From Bacillota bacterium (lineage in GTDB: Bacteria; Bacillota; Clostridia; Oscillospirales; Acutalibacteraceae): DNA of 64,000 nucleotides. The stretch is from positions 310,001 to 374,000 of the forward strand of contig JAEYPT010000001.1 of the NCBI GenBank assembly GCA_023410445.1. Reading direction: 5' to 3'. The position numbers and the translations under genes are program-made. This document shows, piece by piece, positions 41,601-50,712 of the stretch (position 1 is the first letter of the stretch; each line of letters begins with the position of its first letter). The notes below the pieces were generated by a model that worked only from the letters and a program-made list of their open reading frames with translations, searched no databases and had not been told where the DNA came from.

Positions 41601-43247
41601 TTGCAGCTGGGTATTGATATTCTGAAAGGAATCGGGCAGGGCCTTTTACAGATTGGCAGCGCATTGGGCGGTGTCATTAAAGAGGCTGGAAACGGAATCC
41701 TAAACGGGTTTAAAAAGCTGTTCGGCATTCATTCTCCGTCAACTGTAATGCGCGATGAAGTCGGCCAGTACCTCAGTCTCGGTATTCTAGAGGGAATTAA
41801 CAGCGTCGATTTTATGCAGGGAATCGCCGACAATGTCAAGAAAAGTACAGGGACCATATCCGCCCAGATTGTAAAATTTACGGATACGATTTCCTCCAAA
41901 ATCAATTCAGCGGCGAACGGAATCACAAAAGCGTTCAAAAAAGCGTCGGTTTCCTCTCTTACCAATGAGATTAAAAACCTGTCCGTTACCACATCCGATT
42001 ACCAGCAGCGCGCGGTGAATCTGACGGCGGCTATTTCGCTGAGCCAGCAAAAGGTAAAAGACCTTACAAGCGAATACAATAATCTCAATAAGACAACAAA
42101 ATCCGGTGCCAAAGAAGCAACCGAACTAAAAAAGCAGATCGATTCGACCAATCTTTCCATTACAAAACTGAAAAATCAGGCATCAACCGCATTCAGCGCT
42201 CTTACCCAAAAGGCCAACGATTTTAAATCCAAGCTGACCGAATACACCAATACCCTTTACAATAACATTACTTCCCGCATGTCGAAATTGAAAACGGATA
42301 TTCAGTCTGTAATTGATGATTACAAGCAGCAGGTTTCTGACCTGCAAAGTTCTATTTATAATTCCACCGGATTGTTTGACGCCGTTTCCACGCCGGACAG
42401 TGCGGTTACCGGAGATACCCTTACCGCAAACCTGCAGGGGCAGGTTGACCAATTGAACACATGGCAAAGCACTCTAAAGTCGCTCGAAAAGAAGCACGTT
42501 TCCTCCGGGCTGCTGAAGGAACTCCAGAAGATGGGACCATCGGCCACGACTTCCTTACAGGCTTTAAACGATATGACGTCTGGTGAACTGGACGATTACG
42601 TTAACCTCTGGAAAGAAAAAACCAAGCTTTCCAAGCAGGCCGCTGAAAAAGAACTGACAGCGGAAAAATCCGCCGCTCAGTCCAAAATCCAGCAGCTTGA
42701 ATCGGAGGCTCAGACGGACGTCAACGCTTATGTTTCGGCGTGGGGCAGCAGCACCAAGACCATAACGGATCAGCTCTCAGGACTTGCCAAGAGCGCGGGC
42801 ACCTGGGGAAAGGATATGATTCAGGGCATTATCGGCGGAATCAATTCGCAGAAAAACAACCTCAGCGTTGCCGCGTCAAAGATTGCGCAGACAATCAGTT
42901 CAAAACTCCACTTTTCGGAGCCGGACGAGGGGCCTTTGCATGGATATCATACCTGGATGCCAGACTTTCTGGAAGGCCTGAGCAGGGACATCACGGCAAA
43001 CAAGTACAAGGTTTCTCAGGCAATCCAGGGCCTTTCTTCCGACATGAGCATGGGAGCGCGGCCGCAATATCAGGCGGCATACGCCGAGGGATATCAGTCG
43101 GTACCGCAGCAGGCCGGATCGTCCATGCAGCAATACCTTTATGCGACGGTCAACATTGGCGGAAACAAAGTCGATTCAGTCATTACGCCGATTGTTGGGA
43201 AAAGCCTTGAATCCGGAGCGAAAGGCAGAGTCAGAGGGGGAGGATAA
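38673..43247 (+). CDS. Tail tape measure protein
   Basis: 1524 aa. Long N-terminal coiled-coil (about 20-220), the conserved TP901 core (about 230-400: KMSSDFEDGQAKISTIADTS, GLTTVLNAYG), repeated membrane-type segments about 770-980 (AKNLPTLIPAALSCVSTLAN-like repeats), then further coiled coil. Length sets a tail of roughly 230 nm by the usual 1.5 A per residue rule. GGGGCGG ribosome site. Confidence 0.95.
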   Translation: MADEVIKTLAVKVALENGSFQDGMTSMKRQMQGIDSAFKASVSGVKDWGSSLDGLRNNLTALGEKLSIQKQVVSQYQAQLEKAKSALEQNSQKMLDNQAKLEAAKKAYDESASSIGKNADETKKLKEQLDSAQKTYDSSESLVRKNNKAVEGYTIQLNDARGKLQGMESELSEANSKMRSHILQWDALKTELQESGKAFESAGSKLTGIGKTLTSSVTTALAAAGVGAAKMSSDFEDGQAKISTIADTSEMSMNKIGNGLLDLSNKVNKGVGDLQEGEYQAISSGVKTGETLNFMATASKAAIGGFTDTDTAVDGLTTVLNAYGLQGKDAIDIANQMMVAQNLGKTTFGEMAQQVGNAIPTFATANVSTKEFFSSLGVLTANGIHTREAVTGLKAALSNVIKPTDEAAKAADSLGLKFNASELKSKGWMGFLQEVKEKLKQVSPAYSAAAEKVSSLTVKISELSKSGGKNSDELKKMKAELKNAKSDMTSLESASNSQLSAFATMFGSVEGLNSVLTLTSDQGIQLYNESMKEMGSNTNYVEDAFNKINGTPSKQLGGTFNDLKNTVIQFGTKLNSTVMPPLETLKKYADELYNKAKNLTGAQAQMIVKFAGLAAAAGPFTIGLGTAMKEIGKFQTGLGTGAEAVDKFVNDSKGKFDLFKKSAASLGSNIGNLGGIQKLQTAAGTLGSKFQSAVAPVTSSLTKIKSSITTNLGGATTKVFDKLPTGLKTNLTKMSTGLTAEVPKLKGVIGQLGGGITSGLQSMVAASLKLFAPAVLVAALLVGLGAANQQMNGQLTTMIQQVAAKGPQLIQSFVNSITAKIPALIDEGTKVLNALINAISTNGPVIIAGAVKIITTLVDGLAKNLPTLIPAALSCVSTLANALVDNLPLILQSGIKLLVALVEGITKDPEKLVNTIVNLVIKISDVLIQNLPLIIEAAVKIMVALITGLAKALPQLVASIPKIVSAIWDSLTKVNWLQLGIDILKGIGQGLLQIGSALGGVIKEAGNGILNGFKKLFGIHSPSTVMRDEVGQYLSLGILEGINSVDFMQGIADNVKKSTGTISAQIVKFTDTISSKINSAANGITKAFKKASVSSLTNEIKNLSVTTSDYQQRAVNLTAAISLSQQKVKDLTSEYNNLNKTTKSGAKEATELKKQIDSTNLSITKLKNQASTAFSALTQKANDFKSKLTEYTNTLYNNITSRMSKLKTDIQSVIDDYKQQVSDLQSSIYNSTGLFDAVSTPDSAVTGDTLTANLQGQVDQLNTWQSTLKSLEKKHVSSGLLKELQKMGPSATTSLQALNDMTSGELDDYVNLWKEKTKLSKQAAEKELTAEKSAAQSKIQQLESEAQTDVNAYVSAWGSSTKTITDQLSGLAKSAGTWGKDMIQGIIGGINSQKNNLSVAASKIAQTISSKLHFSEPDEGPLHGYHTWMPDFLEGLSRDITANKYKVSQAIQGLSSDMSMGARPQYQAAYAEGYQSVPQQAGSSMQQYLYATVNIGGNKVDSVITPIVGKSLESGAKGRVRGGG

Positions 43248-43250
43248 AGC

Positions 43251-43925
43251 TTGGAGCACTACTTAATTTTCAAAAGCGTCAACACGCTGGACCTTGGGCT
43301 GCATATGGCTGAAGCTCTCCCCAAGGTATCCCCGTCTCCCCGGTACACCAACATCACCGTGCCGGGGAGGGACGGAACCCTGACCTCATGGGACGGTACT
43401 TATGACGTTATGTCTTCAACGGCAAACTTCACGGTGAATGATTTGACGTACCTTTCCGAAATCTGTGCGCTTTTCAAGGGTTCCGGTGATCTTATATCCA
43501 GTCTGGAACTCGAAAAAAAGTATAGTGCAAAAGTCAAAACGCAGGGGGATTTTTCCCGGATTATCCGGCAATGGCATAAATTTGATGTTGAGTTTGAACT
43601 GCAGCCGTTTCAAAAGGAGGTCAATCCGCAGACGGTGACGCTAACCGGGCCCGGGGTACTGTATAATATCGGCACACTTGAAGCGAAGCCAATCATAAAG
43701 GTTTTCGGGTCAGGGGATATCACACTGACCGTGAACGGCAAGGATTTCATTGTAAAAGGTTCCGCCGGTTCTGCCGTTATCGACAGCGAGAATTATCTTG
43801 CTTACTCCGGTTCCGCCCTGTTGGTAACAGCAGGAGAATTCCCCCGGCTGCCGGCCGGTAAAAGCACAATCAGCTTTTCTGGAGCTTCAAAAATTGAAAT
43901 TACTCCGAATTGGAGATGGATTTAA
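43251..43925 (+). CDS. Distal tail protein (Dit)
   Basis: 224 aa. N-terminal hub domain (SPRYTNITVPGRDGTLTSWD) and galectin-like C-terminal half; forms the baseplate ring at the tail tip. TTG start behind GGGGGAGGATAA. Overlaps the next start by one base (TAATG). Confidence 0.88.
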   Translation: MEHYLIFKSVNTLDLGLHMAEALPKVSPSPRYTNITVPGRDGTLTSWDGTYDVMSSTANFTVNDLTYLSEICALFKGSGDLISSLELEKKYSAKVKTQGDFSRIIRQWHKFDVEFELQPFQKEVNPQTVTLTGPGVLYNIGTLEAKPIIKVFGSGDITLTVNGKDFIVKGSAGSAVIDSENYLAYSGSALLVTAGEFPRLPAGKSTISFSGASKIEITPNWRWI

Positions 43926-45625
43926 TGATTTGTCTGTATGCAAAAAACGAAACGGATTTTTCCACCAACGGCCTGAAGGTCCTGCAGCCGGTGGAATGCA
44001 CGGTTGTGGAAGAGATCAATTTCGACTTTTCTCTTCAAATCACCATGCCGCAGGGCGATACTTCCATTCATGAAGAAATGATCATCAAGGCCTCGACGCC
44101 GAAAGGGGATCAGCTTTTTCGGGTTTACAAACCGCAAATTGACGTTTTTGGCAACAATGTCTATCAGGCCAGGCATATTACGTATGACATGCTGGATGAT
44201 TTCATTGAGGACAAGCGTCCGTCCGGGAACGGGCAGGCCGCCATTGACGCCATACTTGCCGGGACCGGATTTACCGGCACATCGGATATTACGGACATAA
44301 GCTCAGCTGAATACCAAATGATGAACCCGGTTAAAGCTCTTCTCGGCGGGCAGGAGGACAATGACAACGCCTTCAAGAACCGATGGGGAGGTGAAATTGA
44401 GCGGGACAATTTTACAATCCGGATGAACCGGCGCGTTGGAGCCGATCGCGGCGTAACCATCCGGTACCGGAAAAACCTGATTGGCTTGACAATGGAGACG
44501 GACGTCTCGGATGTAGTCACCCGCATTTATCCAACCGGCAGGAAGGCAGACGGCCAGACGCTCCTGACCCTGCCGGAAAAGTATGTGGACAGTCCACTGA
44601 TCGAGAATTATGTGCATCCGAAAATTCTGCGTTATGATTACAGCGATATTCAGATTGTGGACAAGACCGATGACAGCCACCCGCAGATTGTAACGGAGGC
44701 GCAGGCGTATGATCAGCTTCGCGCGGCCGCTGCCGCCGATTTCAAGGCTGGGATTGACAAGCCCTCCCTTTGCGCGGAGGTGGAGTTCATTCCTCTGGAA
44801 GCGACAGAGGAATATAAAAATTATGCCGTTCTGGAAAAGGTTTATATCGGCGACACCGTACACGTCTTTCACGAACCGCTTGGCATTGAACTGAGCGCCG
44901 AAGTCATGTCATACGAATATGACAGCATCCTTCGCAGGTACAATAAAATCACGCTCGGCAGTGTTGCGCAGATGGTCGGCTCCGTTCAGAGCACAATCGG
45001 AAAGATTGCAACCGGGGCGCAGTCATCCGCCGATAACGCTCAGAAAAGTGCAGACGAGGCGAACGCTTCCATCGAGGTACTGGACGGACAGATCGTTCTG
45101 AAGGCCGACAAGGGTAGCTTGGTAGCTGAGATCAATGTTTCCCCGGAAACCATCAAGATCAGTGCCAATAAATTGGAGCTGTCTGGGCTGGTTACCATTG
45201 AAAGTGCCGAAAACGGTGATACAACGATCAACGGCAAGTGCATCAAAACCGGCCGGATTGAATCAGAGGATGGCGGTTGGTGGCTTGATCTTGAAACCGG
45301 AAAGTTTTATCTCAAGAATGGCACATTCGCCGGTGATGTGGTCTGGACTGATGAAAATAACAATAAAATCGGCTCTATCACTTGTGGGGGGCAGGCGGGG
45401 TTAGTGATCAGTGGAAGCAAAATAAGTGTTGAATCTCCCGATTTGTCTTTAAACGCTCAAGATAGTAGTTCAGTATTTATTAAAAATTTGGACATTGGGG
45501 ATAACGTCAGCATAGGTGGCAAAATGGGCATATCAAGAAGTATTCCTGTTAGAAATTATGAAGACACCGGCACGAGACGACTCGTATTTCAAAATGGATA
45601 TTGCATAGGAGTTGAAGATGATTAA
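43925..45625 (+). CDS. Tail-associated protein (Tal / prophage endopeptidase tail)
   Basis: 566 aa. The first 380 residues are the gp27-like hub typical of Prophage_tail proteins (EEINFDFSLQITMPQGDTSI, LIGLTMETDVSDVVTRIYPT), then a helical linker (QSSADNAQKSADEANASIEV) and a beta-helical C-terminal part. No lytic domain is evident. ATG 43925 chosen, GGAGATGG upstream. Confidence 0.88.
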   Translation: MICLYAKNETDFSTNGLKVLQPVECTVVEEINFDFSLQITMPQGDTSIHEEMIIKASTPKGDQLFRVYKPQIDVFGNNVYQARHITYDMLDDFIEDKRPSGNGQAAIDAILAGTGFTGTSDITDISSAEYQMMNPVKALLGGQEDNDNAFKNRWGGEIERDNFTIRMNRRVGADRGVTIRYRKNLIGLTMETDVSDVVTRIYPTGRKADGQTLLTLPEKYVDSPLIENYVHPKILRYDYSDIQIVDKTDDSHPQIVTEAQAYDQLRAAAAADFKAGIDKPSLCAEVEFIPLEATEEYKNYAVLEKVYIGDTVHVFHEPLGIELSAEVMSYEYDSILRRYNKITLGSVAQMVGSVQSTIGKIATGAQSSADNAQKSADEANASIEVLDGQIVLKADKGSLVAEINVSPETIKISANKLELSGLVTIESAENGDTTINGKCIKTGRIESEDGGWWLDLETGKFYLKNGTFAGDVVWTDENNNKIGSITCGGQAGLVISGSKISVESPDLSLNAQDSSSVFIKNLDIGDNVSIGGKMGISRSIPVRNYEDTGTRRLVFQNGYCIGVEDD

Positions 45626-45657
45626 CACTAATAGTAGTTCTTCGTGAATATCGGAAC

Positions 45658-45685
45658 TTGATTTTCAGAAAAATGAGGGTATACT
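45658..45685 (+). promoter_or_regulatory. Independent promoter of the secreted accessory gene
   Basis: TTGATT (45658-45663), 16-nt spacer, TATACT (45680-45685). Confidence 0.6.
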
Positions 45686-45706
45686 TAATTACAGGAGATG
45701 AAAAAT

Positions 45707-46228
45707 ATGGAACATCGGATTTCAAAAATATTATCGATTTTTTCCTGCTTTTTGATGGTGCTCTCAGTTTTCTGCGTTTCGGCAAGTGCGGAGGTTAAAA
45801 CATCCACGTCCGGAGTACATGTTAAGCCTCAAGTAGGGAAGGACGGCAAGACCTATATGGTTCAGTCGAAGGACCCGGGACCTCAGATTACGATTGACGA
45901 AACAGAAATGGTATGTAATCTGGACCCGAGTGAATGGGTAAAGTGGCATAATGGAACGATCACAAAAACCGTAAAAGTACAATTTGATGGCTCTCAATCA
46001 AAAGTGGATACTGCTCATAAATGTATTTATGTTAATTTCGGAGGCGACACGGGCGATACACAAAAGTTGAAAAACCTTGGTGTAAAAATTCTTAATCCAA
46101 CGGGCTCTGAAATTGTCTATTGGAATGATAGATTTTGTAATCTAAAAATCCCCTACTCCGACCTTTCTTTCGTCAAGGAAATGTACATTACATATGGCAA
46201 CCAGAGGGTCAAAATGACAGTAGCGTAG
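45707..46228 (+). CDS. Secreted accessory protein inside the tail cluster
   Basis: 173 aa. A classical signal peptide (SKILSIFSCFLMVLSVFCVS, then ASAE cleavage) precedes a 145-residue beta-rich domain with two cysteines that could form a disulfide. No family recognised. ATG 45707 with GGAG 8 nt upstream. It has its own promoter and terminator and lower GC, the marks of a moron: expressed from the lysogen and exported. Confidence 0.7.
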   Translation: MEHRISKILSIFSCFLMVLSVFCVSASAEVKTSTSGVHVKPQVGKDGKTYMVQSKDPGPQITIDETEMVCNLDPSEWVKWHNGTITKTVKVQFDGSQSKVDTAHKCIYVNFGGDTGDTQKLKNLGVKILNPTGSEIVYWNDRFCNLKIPYSDLSFVKEMYITYGNQRVKMTVA

Positions 46229-46245
46229 CTCAAAAACCGAATCGC

Positions 46246-46278
46246 AAAGCTCTGTATCGAAAGGTACAGGGCTTTTAT
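46246..46278 (+). terminator. Terminator of the secreted accessory gene
   Basis: AAAGC-CTGTA arm pairs with TACAG-GCTTT; GAAA-type loop, TTTTATT follows. Confidence 0.75.
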
Positions 46279-46301
46279 TATGCTCAAAAGGAGGCGATCA
46301 T

Positions 46302-47417
46302 TTGTCGGCGCAAAAACAAATAACCATGCCCGTGTGGGATAAAACACCGATCCCCCTGCGGGCCGTGCAGGGCGAAGCACTTAGCCGCACAATTACAGTT
46401 ACGATAATTGACACTGGAGGGCAAGCGATCGATCTTACAAGTGCCTCGGTACGTCTGTATGTCCAGAAGCCGGATAACACGGTTGTTTTTATGGATGGAA
46501 TGATAACGGACGCGTCAGGTGGCATATGCAGCTTTACGTTGCGTTCGGGAGTTACAGCGGCGGCCGGAACGGCAACCTGCCAGATCCTTGCATCTTGGCC
46601 GGATAACCGTTCCTTGAAAGTAGTCGGCCTGTCGCTGGAAATCCTGCCGTCCAGCCTTGAAAACGCCGTGGAATCAAGCAATGATTTTTCTGCCCTCGTC
46701 GTAGCGCTGAATGCCGTTTCCGGTGCGGTAACGGCAGCATCTGCCGCTGTAGCCAACTGTAATGCTGCCACGGCTTCGGCAAATACGGCGGCGTCAAGTG
46801 CAGGCACGGCGGCAGGCGCGGCGAACAGTGCAGCAGCGGGCGCCAATTCCGCTACTCAGTCGGCCAATTCGGCAGCGGCGGCCGCGAACAACTCAAGAGC
46901 CGGTGCGGATTCGGCCGCACAAAGCGCAAATAGTGCGGCAACAGCTGCAAATGCTTCGAAAACGGCCTGCGATGCCGCCACCCAAGCGGCTGACACGGCG
47001 GCGAACAATGCCGACGCTAAAGCAGATGCGGCAGACTCGGCGGCTCAGGCAGCAAATACGGCAGCTTTTGCCGCAGAACACGCAGCATCGCAGGCGACGG
47101 CAATCTCCAATATGATAAATCCTTTCACCGGCAAATTGGACACTGTCGCCAATATCCTCAACGCTTACGAAAACCGGCACGGGATTCCGGCTATTGAATT
47201 CGATAATCTGGGAATCACCGCGCAGGAGTTCGACACCATGAATATTCCCGCTGCGGAGTTTGACCAAAAAAGCGATCTGTACTTTAGTCAAAACTGTCTC
47301 ACGACTCTGGAGTTTGATGGACTGGGTCTGTCCGCGCAGGCGCTTGACAATTTTATGGATCAGAAAGGAATTACCGCAAAGGACTTCGACCAAAGATCGA
47401 GACTTTTATTTGCTTAA
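46302..47417 (+). CDS. Baseplate upper protein-like (BppU) with alanine-rich stalk
   Basis: 371 aa. Residues 1-125 are the BppU N-terminal beta domain (RAVQGEALSRTITVTIIDTG). Residues about 145-270 are an Ala/Asn/Ser-rich heptad-like stalk, probably a trimeric coiled coil. The end holds four short repeats built on EFD-xx-GI-TAQEFD. TTG start behind GGAGGCGATC. Confidence 0.85.
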   Translation: MSAQKQITMPVWDKTPIPLRAVQGEALSRTITVTIIDTGGQAIDLTSASVRLYVQKPDNTVVFMDGMITDASGGICSFTLRSGVTAAAGTATCQILASWPDNRSLKVVGLSLEILPSSLENAVESSNDFSALVVALNAVSGAVTAASAAVANCNAATASANTAASSAGTAAGAANSAAAGANSATQSANSAAAAANNSRAGADSAAQSANSAATAANASKTACDAATQAADTAANNADAKADAADSAAQAANTAAFAAEHAASQATAISNMINPFTGKLDTVANILNAYENRHGIPAIEFDNLGITAQEFDTMNIPAAEFDQKSDLYFSQNCLTTLEFDGLGLSAQALDNFMDQKGITAKDFDQRSRLLFA

Positions 47418-47431
47418 GGAGGCTAAAAAAC

Positions 47432-47959
47432 ATGGCAACATCAACGCATACCCCGAATTACGGTTTATCTCAGTATGGCGCAACTGACCCGCCCAAGCTT
47501 CTTACCAACTACAACCTGGACATGGCGGCAATCGACGCGGCAATCAAGGCCGTGAGCGACAGCGTAGCCGTGAAAACCCCGCTGAGCCGTACGATAGCGG
47601 GCCTTTCACTCACGGCCGATCTTACGCTTGCCCAACTTGTCGCGGCGGGGCTGGCACCGGCTGATTCCGGTCATTCTTTTGGCGGGAATGGCTATGTCAA
47701 GCTGGCGAACGGCCTGATTCTGGAATGGATCACGTTCACTACGCCGACCGTTGCGGCCAACACGACATATAACGCGAGTCTGATATTATCGCACATTACG
47801 AATCAAATTCTTGCAATTGGGAATGCAATCCCGCTAACCGCTTGGGATTTCGGTATGTGGGAAGTCGCACCGGGGGATTTAACTCACGTAAATCTTGCAA
47901 TCTCAAACGGAGCAACAGCGCAAACGTTTGGAATGCATTCATTTTCGATCGGAACATAA
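47432..47959 (+). CDS. Tail fibre / receptor-binding-like protein
   Basis: 175 aa. Conserved N-terminus NYGLSQYGATDPPKLLTNYN (baseplate attachment) and C-terminal gp53/fibre tip NGYVKLANGLILEWITF, which is a common host-recognition domain. AAGGAGG upstream. Confidence 0.85.
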   Translation: MATSTHTPNYGLSQYGATDPPKLLTNYNLDMAAIDAAIKAVSDSVAVKTPLSRTIAGLSLTADLTLAQLVAAGLAPADSGHSFGGNGYVKLANGLILEWITFTTPTVAANTTYNASLILSHITNQILAIGNAIPLTAWDFGMWEVAPGDLTHVNLAISNGATAQTFGMHSFSIGT

Positions 47960-47971
47960 GGAGGGCTAATA

Positions 47972-48580
47972 ATGCAGATAAAATCTGATAGTTTGAATCA
48001 GTATTGCGTGTCGATACAGCCGGACACCGGAGACGTGAAAAATTATGTTAACAGCACTGCCGGACGGGCTCAATTGGAAGTGGAATGCACAAAGGAGATC
48101 GTACAGGCCGTAGAGGCGGTTTGGGGCAGCGATCCGACTGTTACGGAACCGACGCCGACACTCGACGAAGCGAAGCAGAGAAAGCTGGCCGAAATTTCCG
48201 CCGCCTGTCAAGCCGCTATTTATGCCGGTGTGGATGCAGCCGACACCAAAGGAACGGAGCATTTCAGCCTTTCAATGGCTGACCAGACGAACCTTTCCGC
48301 ATTGGCCTCTGCCGTAGCGCAGGGAGCCGCGTCCGTCCCGTATCACGCCGACGGGCAACTTTGCCGGGAGTTTACCGTGGCGGAATTCAGCGCCGTGTAC
48401 GCCGCCGCAAAGGCCTATATAACCCGGAATACGACGCTGTGCAATCACCTCAATGTCTGGGTTCGGCGTTGTACCACGGCAGCAGAGATACAGGCGATTA
48501 CATATTCGTCAGCCCTTCCGGCTGACCTGCAGGCGAACTACAACGCCATTCTTGGAATTACATCCACGCCGACGGCGTAA
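47972..48580 (+). CDS. DUF4376-containing tail/fibre-accessory protein
   Basis: 202 aa. Contains the KAYITRNTTLCNHLNVWVRR helical segment and ITYSSALPADLQANYNAIL of DUF4376-type proteins near phage fibres; probably a fibre chaperone or tip component. Strong GGAGG site. Confidence 0.75.
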   Translation: MQIKSDSLNQYCVSIQPDTGDVKNYVNSTAGRAQLEVECTKEIVQAVEAVWGSDPTVTEPTPTLDEAKQRKLAEISAACQAAIYAGVDAADTKGTEHFSLSMADQTNLSALASAVAQGAASVPYHADGQLCREFTVAEFSAVYAAAKAYITRNTTLCNHLNVWVRRCTTAAEIQAITYSSALPADLQANYNAILGITSTPTA

Positions 48581-48610
48581 AATAGCAGCATCGCGGGAGG
48601 GTAAAAAAGC

Positions 48611-49027
48611 ATGAAAAATATTCTGAAGGAATCGGTTTTGTTTTTGATTGGCGGCACGGTTTATGTTGCGATTGAAATTGTTTACCGCGGCTGGTCGCAC
48701 TGGAGCATGTTTGTCCTCGGCGGAGTCTGCTTCCTGGCAATCGGGGCGATCAATTACTTCTTCCCTTGGAAAACGCCTCTGCTTCTGCAAATGTTGATCG
48801 GTGCCTGTATCATCACCTCATTGGAATTCCTTACTGGCTGTATTGTAAATATTCAGCTCGGATGGAATGTATGGAACTACTCCCATCTACCGCTGAACCT
48901 TTACGGCCAGATCAGCTTACCGTCCAGTCTGGCATGGTATTTTCTTGCAGGCTTCGGAATTTATCTGGACGACTGGCTCCGCTGGCGGTTGTTCGGCGAA
49001 GAAGCACCGCACTACAAAATTATATAA
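48611..49027 (+). CDS. CmpB-like membrane protein, phage copy
   Basis: 138 aa with four membrane spans and motifs IITSLEF, NVWNYS and PLNLYGQISLPSSLAW, clearly related to the host protein at 11334-11726. It sits between fibre and lysin genes, where phages commonly place lysis or superinfection-exclusion proteins. Role unknown. Confidence 0.8.
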   Translation: MKNILKESVLFLIGGTVYVAIEIVYRGWSHWSMFVLGGVCFLAIGAINYFFPWKTPLLLQMLIGACIITSLEFLTGCIVNIQLGWNVWNYSHLPLNLYGQISLPSSLAWYFLAGFGIYLDDWLRWRLFGEEAPHYKII

Positions 49028-49078
49028 ATCAGGCCGCTCCGAAAGGGGCGGTCTTGTTATTTCGGAAAGGGTGATTTT

Positions 49079-49828
49079 ATGAGTAAAGACAATCTCGGCC
49101 TGGTCAGCTTTGCAGAGCAGGCCCTTGCCGCGAAGACCGGATATGTGTACGGCACATTCGGCCAGTCCTGCACCACGGCGCTGCTTGACCAGAAGGCCCG
49201 GCAGTACCCGGCGGATGATCTGGCGGGCGGCGCAATGCGTGCCGCGGGAAATCGGTGGATCGGCCGGCGCGTGGTGGACTGCATCGGCCTGATCAAGTAT
49301 TACCTCATGGCCGATAAATTCGGTGACAATCCGATCTACCTGCAGCAGTATGACTGCTTGAATGCGGACGATCTGCTCAGGGTGGCAAAGGTGAGCGGAC
49401 CGATTTCCACATTGCCGGAGATTCCCGGCCTGCTCTTGCACATGGACGGCCACGTCGGCATTTACGTCGGGGGCGGCTACGCGATCGAGGCGGCAGGCAC
49501 AGAGATCGGCGTAATCAAAACTCGGGTGCAGGGTCGCGGGTGGGATCACTGGTACAAATGCATCTGGATTAATTACGTCCAGCCGGAGGCGAAATCCGAC
49601 ACCACCGGCACGTTTACGGTTCCGCACGGTAAAACCTATCAGTTTAAGATCACGTCGCCTGTATGGCCCACGCTGGCCTGCGGTGGCCATGAGTTTCAGC
49701 CTGTGCAGCAGTCGCAGTCCGGTAACGACTACTTTTTCAAGTTCAAGGCGGTTGGCAAGGCAGGGCAGGGCGCGGGGTTCTATTTGAACGGCGCGAAGAC
49801 GCCGATTGCCGTCGCAAACATAAGGTGA
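49079..49828 (+). CDS. NlpC/P60-like endolysin
   Basis: 249 aa. Catalytic Cys in VVDCIGLIKYYL (about residue 67) and His in HMDGHVGIYVGGGYAIEAAG (about 125) form the NlpC/P60/CHAP-type papain-like site. Residues about 175-249 form a separate beta domain, likely cell-wall binding. No signal peptide, so a holin is needed for export. GGAAAGGGTG ribosome site. Confidence 0.88.
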   Translation: MSKDNLGLVSFAEQALAAKTGYVYGTFGQSCTTALLDQKARQYPADDLAGGAMRAAGNRWIGRRVVDCIGLIKYYLMADKFGDNPIYLQQYDCLNADDLLRVAKVSGPISTLPEIPGLLLHMDGHVGIYVGGGYAIEAAGTEIGVIKTRVQGRGWDHWYKCIWINYVQPEAKSDTTGTFTVPHGKTYQFKITSPVWPTLACGGHEFQPVQQSQSGNDYFFKFKAVGKAGQGAGFYLNGAKTPIAVANIR

Positions 49829-49832
49829 GGTG

Positions 49833-50135
49833 ATGGATATGGACACGGCGGAGATTGCGCAGACGGCCGCGCAGGCACTTGACAGCGCAAAGTCGGCACA
49901 TAAGCGAATTGATGATCTGACGGACGAGGTCAAGGATATCCGGGGGCTTACGGCGGCGATGGCAACCGTAAACGAAAAGGTAGATAACCTTAAATCCGAT
50001 ATGACCGAAGTCAAAACGGACATAAAATCCATTTCTGCCCGGCCCGGTCAATGGTGGGACAAGCTGGTGGCAGCTGCAATCGGTGCCGTGATCACTGGAC
50101 TGATAGCGGCAATTCTCAAACTTATTTTAAAATAG
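49833..50135 (+). CDS. XhlA/haemolysin-like lysis protein
   Basis: 100 aa (ATG 49839 possible). Helical heptad region (IDDLTDEVKDIRGLTAAMA, then VNEKVDNLKSDMTEVKTDIK) and a single C-terminal span (LVAAAIGAVITGLIAAILKL). Matches XhlA-type proteins that act with holins. Confidence 0.85.
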   Translation: MDMDTAEIAQTAAQALDSAKSAHKRIDDLTDEVKDIRGLTAAMATVNEKVDNLKSDMTEVKTDIKSISARPGQWWDKLVAAAIGAVITGLIAAILKLILK

Positions 50136-50168
50136 CCGGTTAACCCGGCGGAAAGAAGGTACATAGTT

Positions 50169-50657
50169 ATGTGGCAGACAGCATTGAATACCATTGGAAC
50201 GGCGGCACTGGCCGCACTGGTAACGGTCGCCTGTGTGGCGATCAAGTCTCTCGGGGGAGCTGTGGAGACGTTTATCGGGAAGAAAGCGGCGGCGTGGGAA
50301 ATCAAGATCGGTTCGGATGCCTACAATCATAACATGGCGGTTGCCCGCGGAATATGGGGGGCCGTCGAAGAGGATGTCCGCACGAATCCCGAGTTGCAAA
50401 AGCTGGTCAGCAAGGTCGAAGCAAAGCAGCAGCTCTTCGCTCGGAAGATTCAGAAGGCCATTCCCGGTCTCACCGACGACGAGATTGTGCAGTTTCGGCA
50501 GGCGGTGGCGGGCGAAGTAAACAAAGGCAGGGAAGCGATAATTACTCCGTTTACTGAACAACCCATGCAGGTTCCTGTAGCTGTAGACGGCAAAGCTTCT
50601 TTTCCCGCCGATTCAGCTGCACAAGCAGGTGCACAGGGAATTACCGGCGCGATATAA
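50169..50657 (+). CDS. LLH-type phage holin
   Basis: 162 aa. One N-terminal span (TIGTAALAALVTVACVAI), then GGAVETFIGKKAAAWEI and a long helical cytoplasmic part with PELQKLVSKVEAKQQLFA, typical of LLH holins. Permits lysin release. Confidence 0.85.
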   Translation: MWQTALNTIGTAALAALVTVACVAIKSLGGAVETFIGKKAAAWEIKIGSDAYNHNMAVARGIWGAVEEDVRTNPELQKLVSKVEAKQQLFARKIQKAIPGLTDDEIVQFRQAVAGEVNKGREAIITPFTEQPMQVPVAVDGKASFPADSAAQAGAQGITGAI

Positions 50658-50677
50658 AAGCAAAAATGGGTACAACG

Positions 50678-50712
50678 ATTCCCCCGCTGACAGTTTTCAG
50701 TCAGCGGGGGAA
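50678..50712 (+). terminator. End of the late operon
   Basis: CCCCCGCTGAC and GTCAGCGGGGG, 11-bp perfect stem with an AGTTTTCA loop; no U-tract. Confidence 0.65.
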
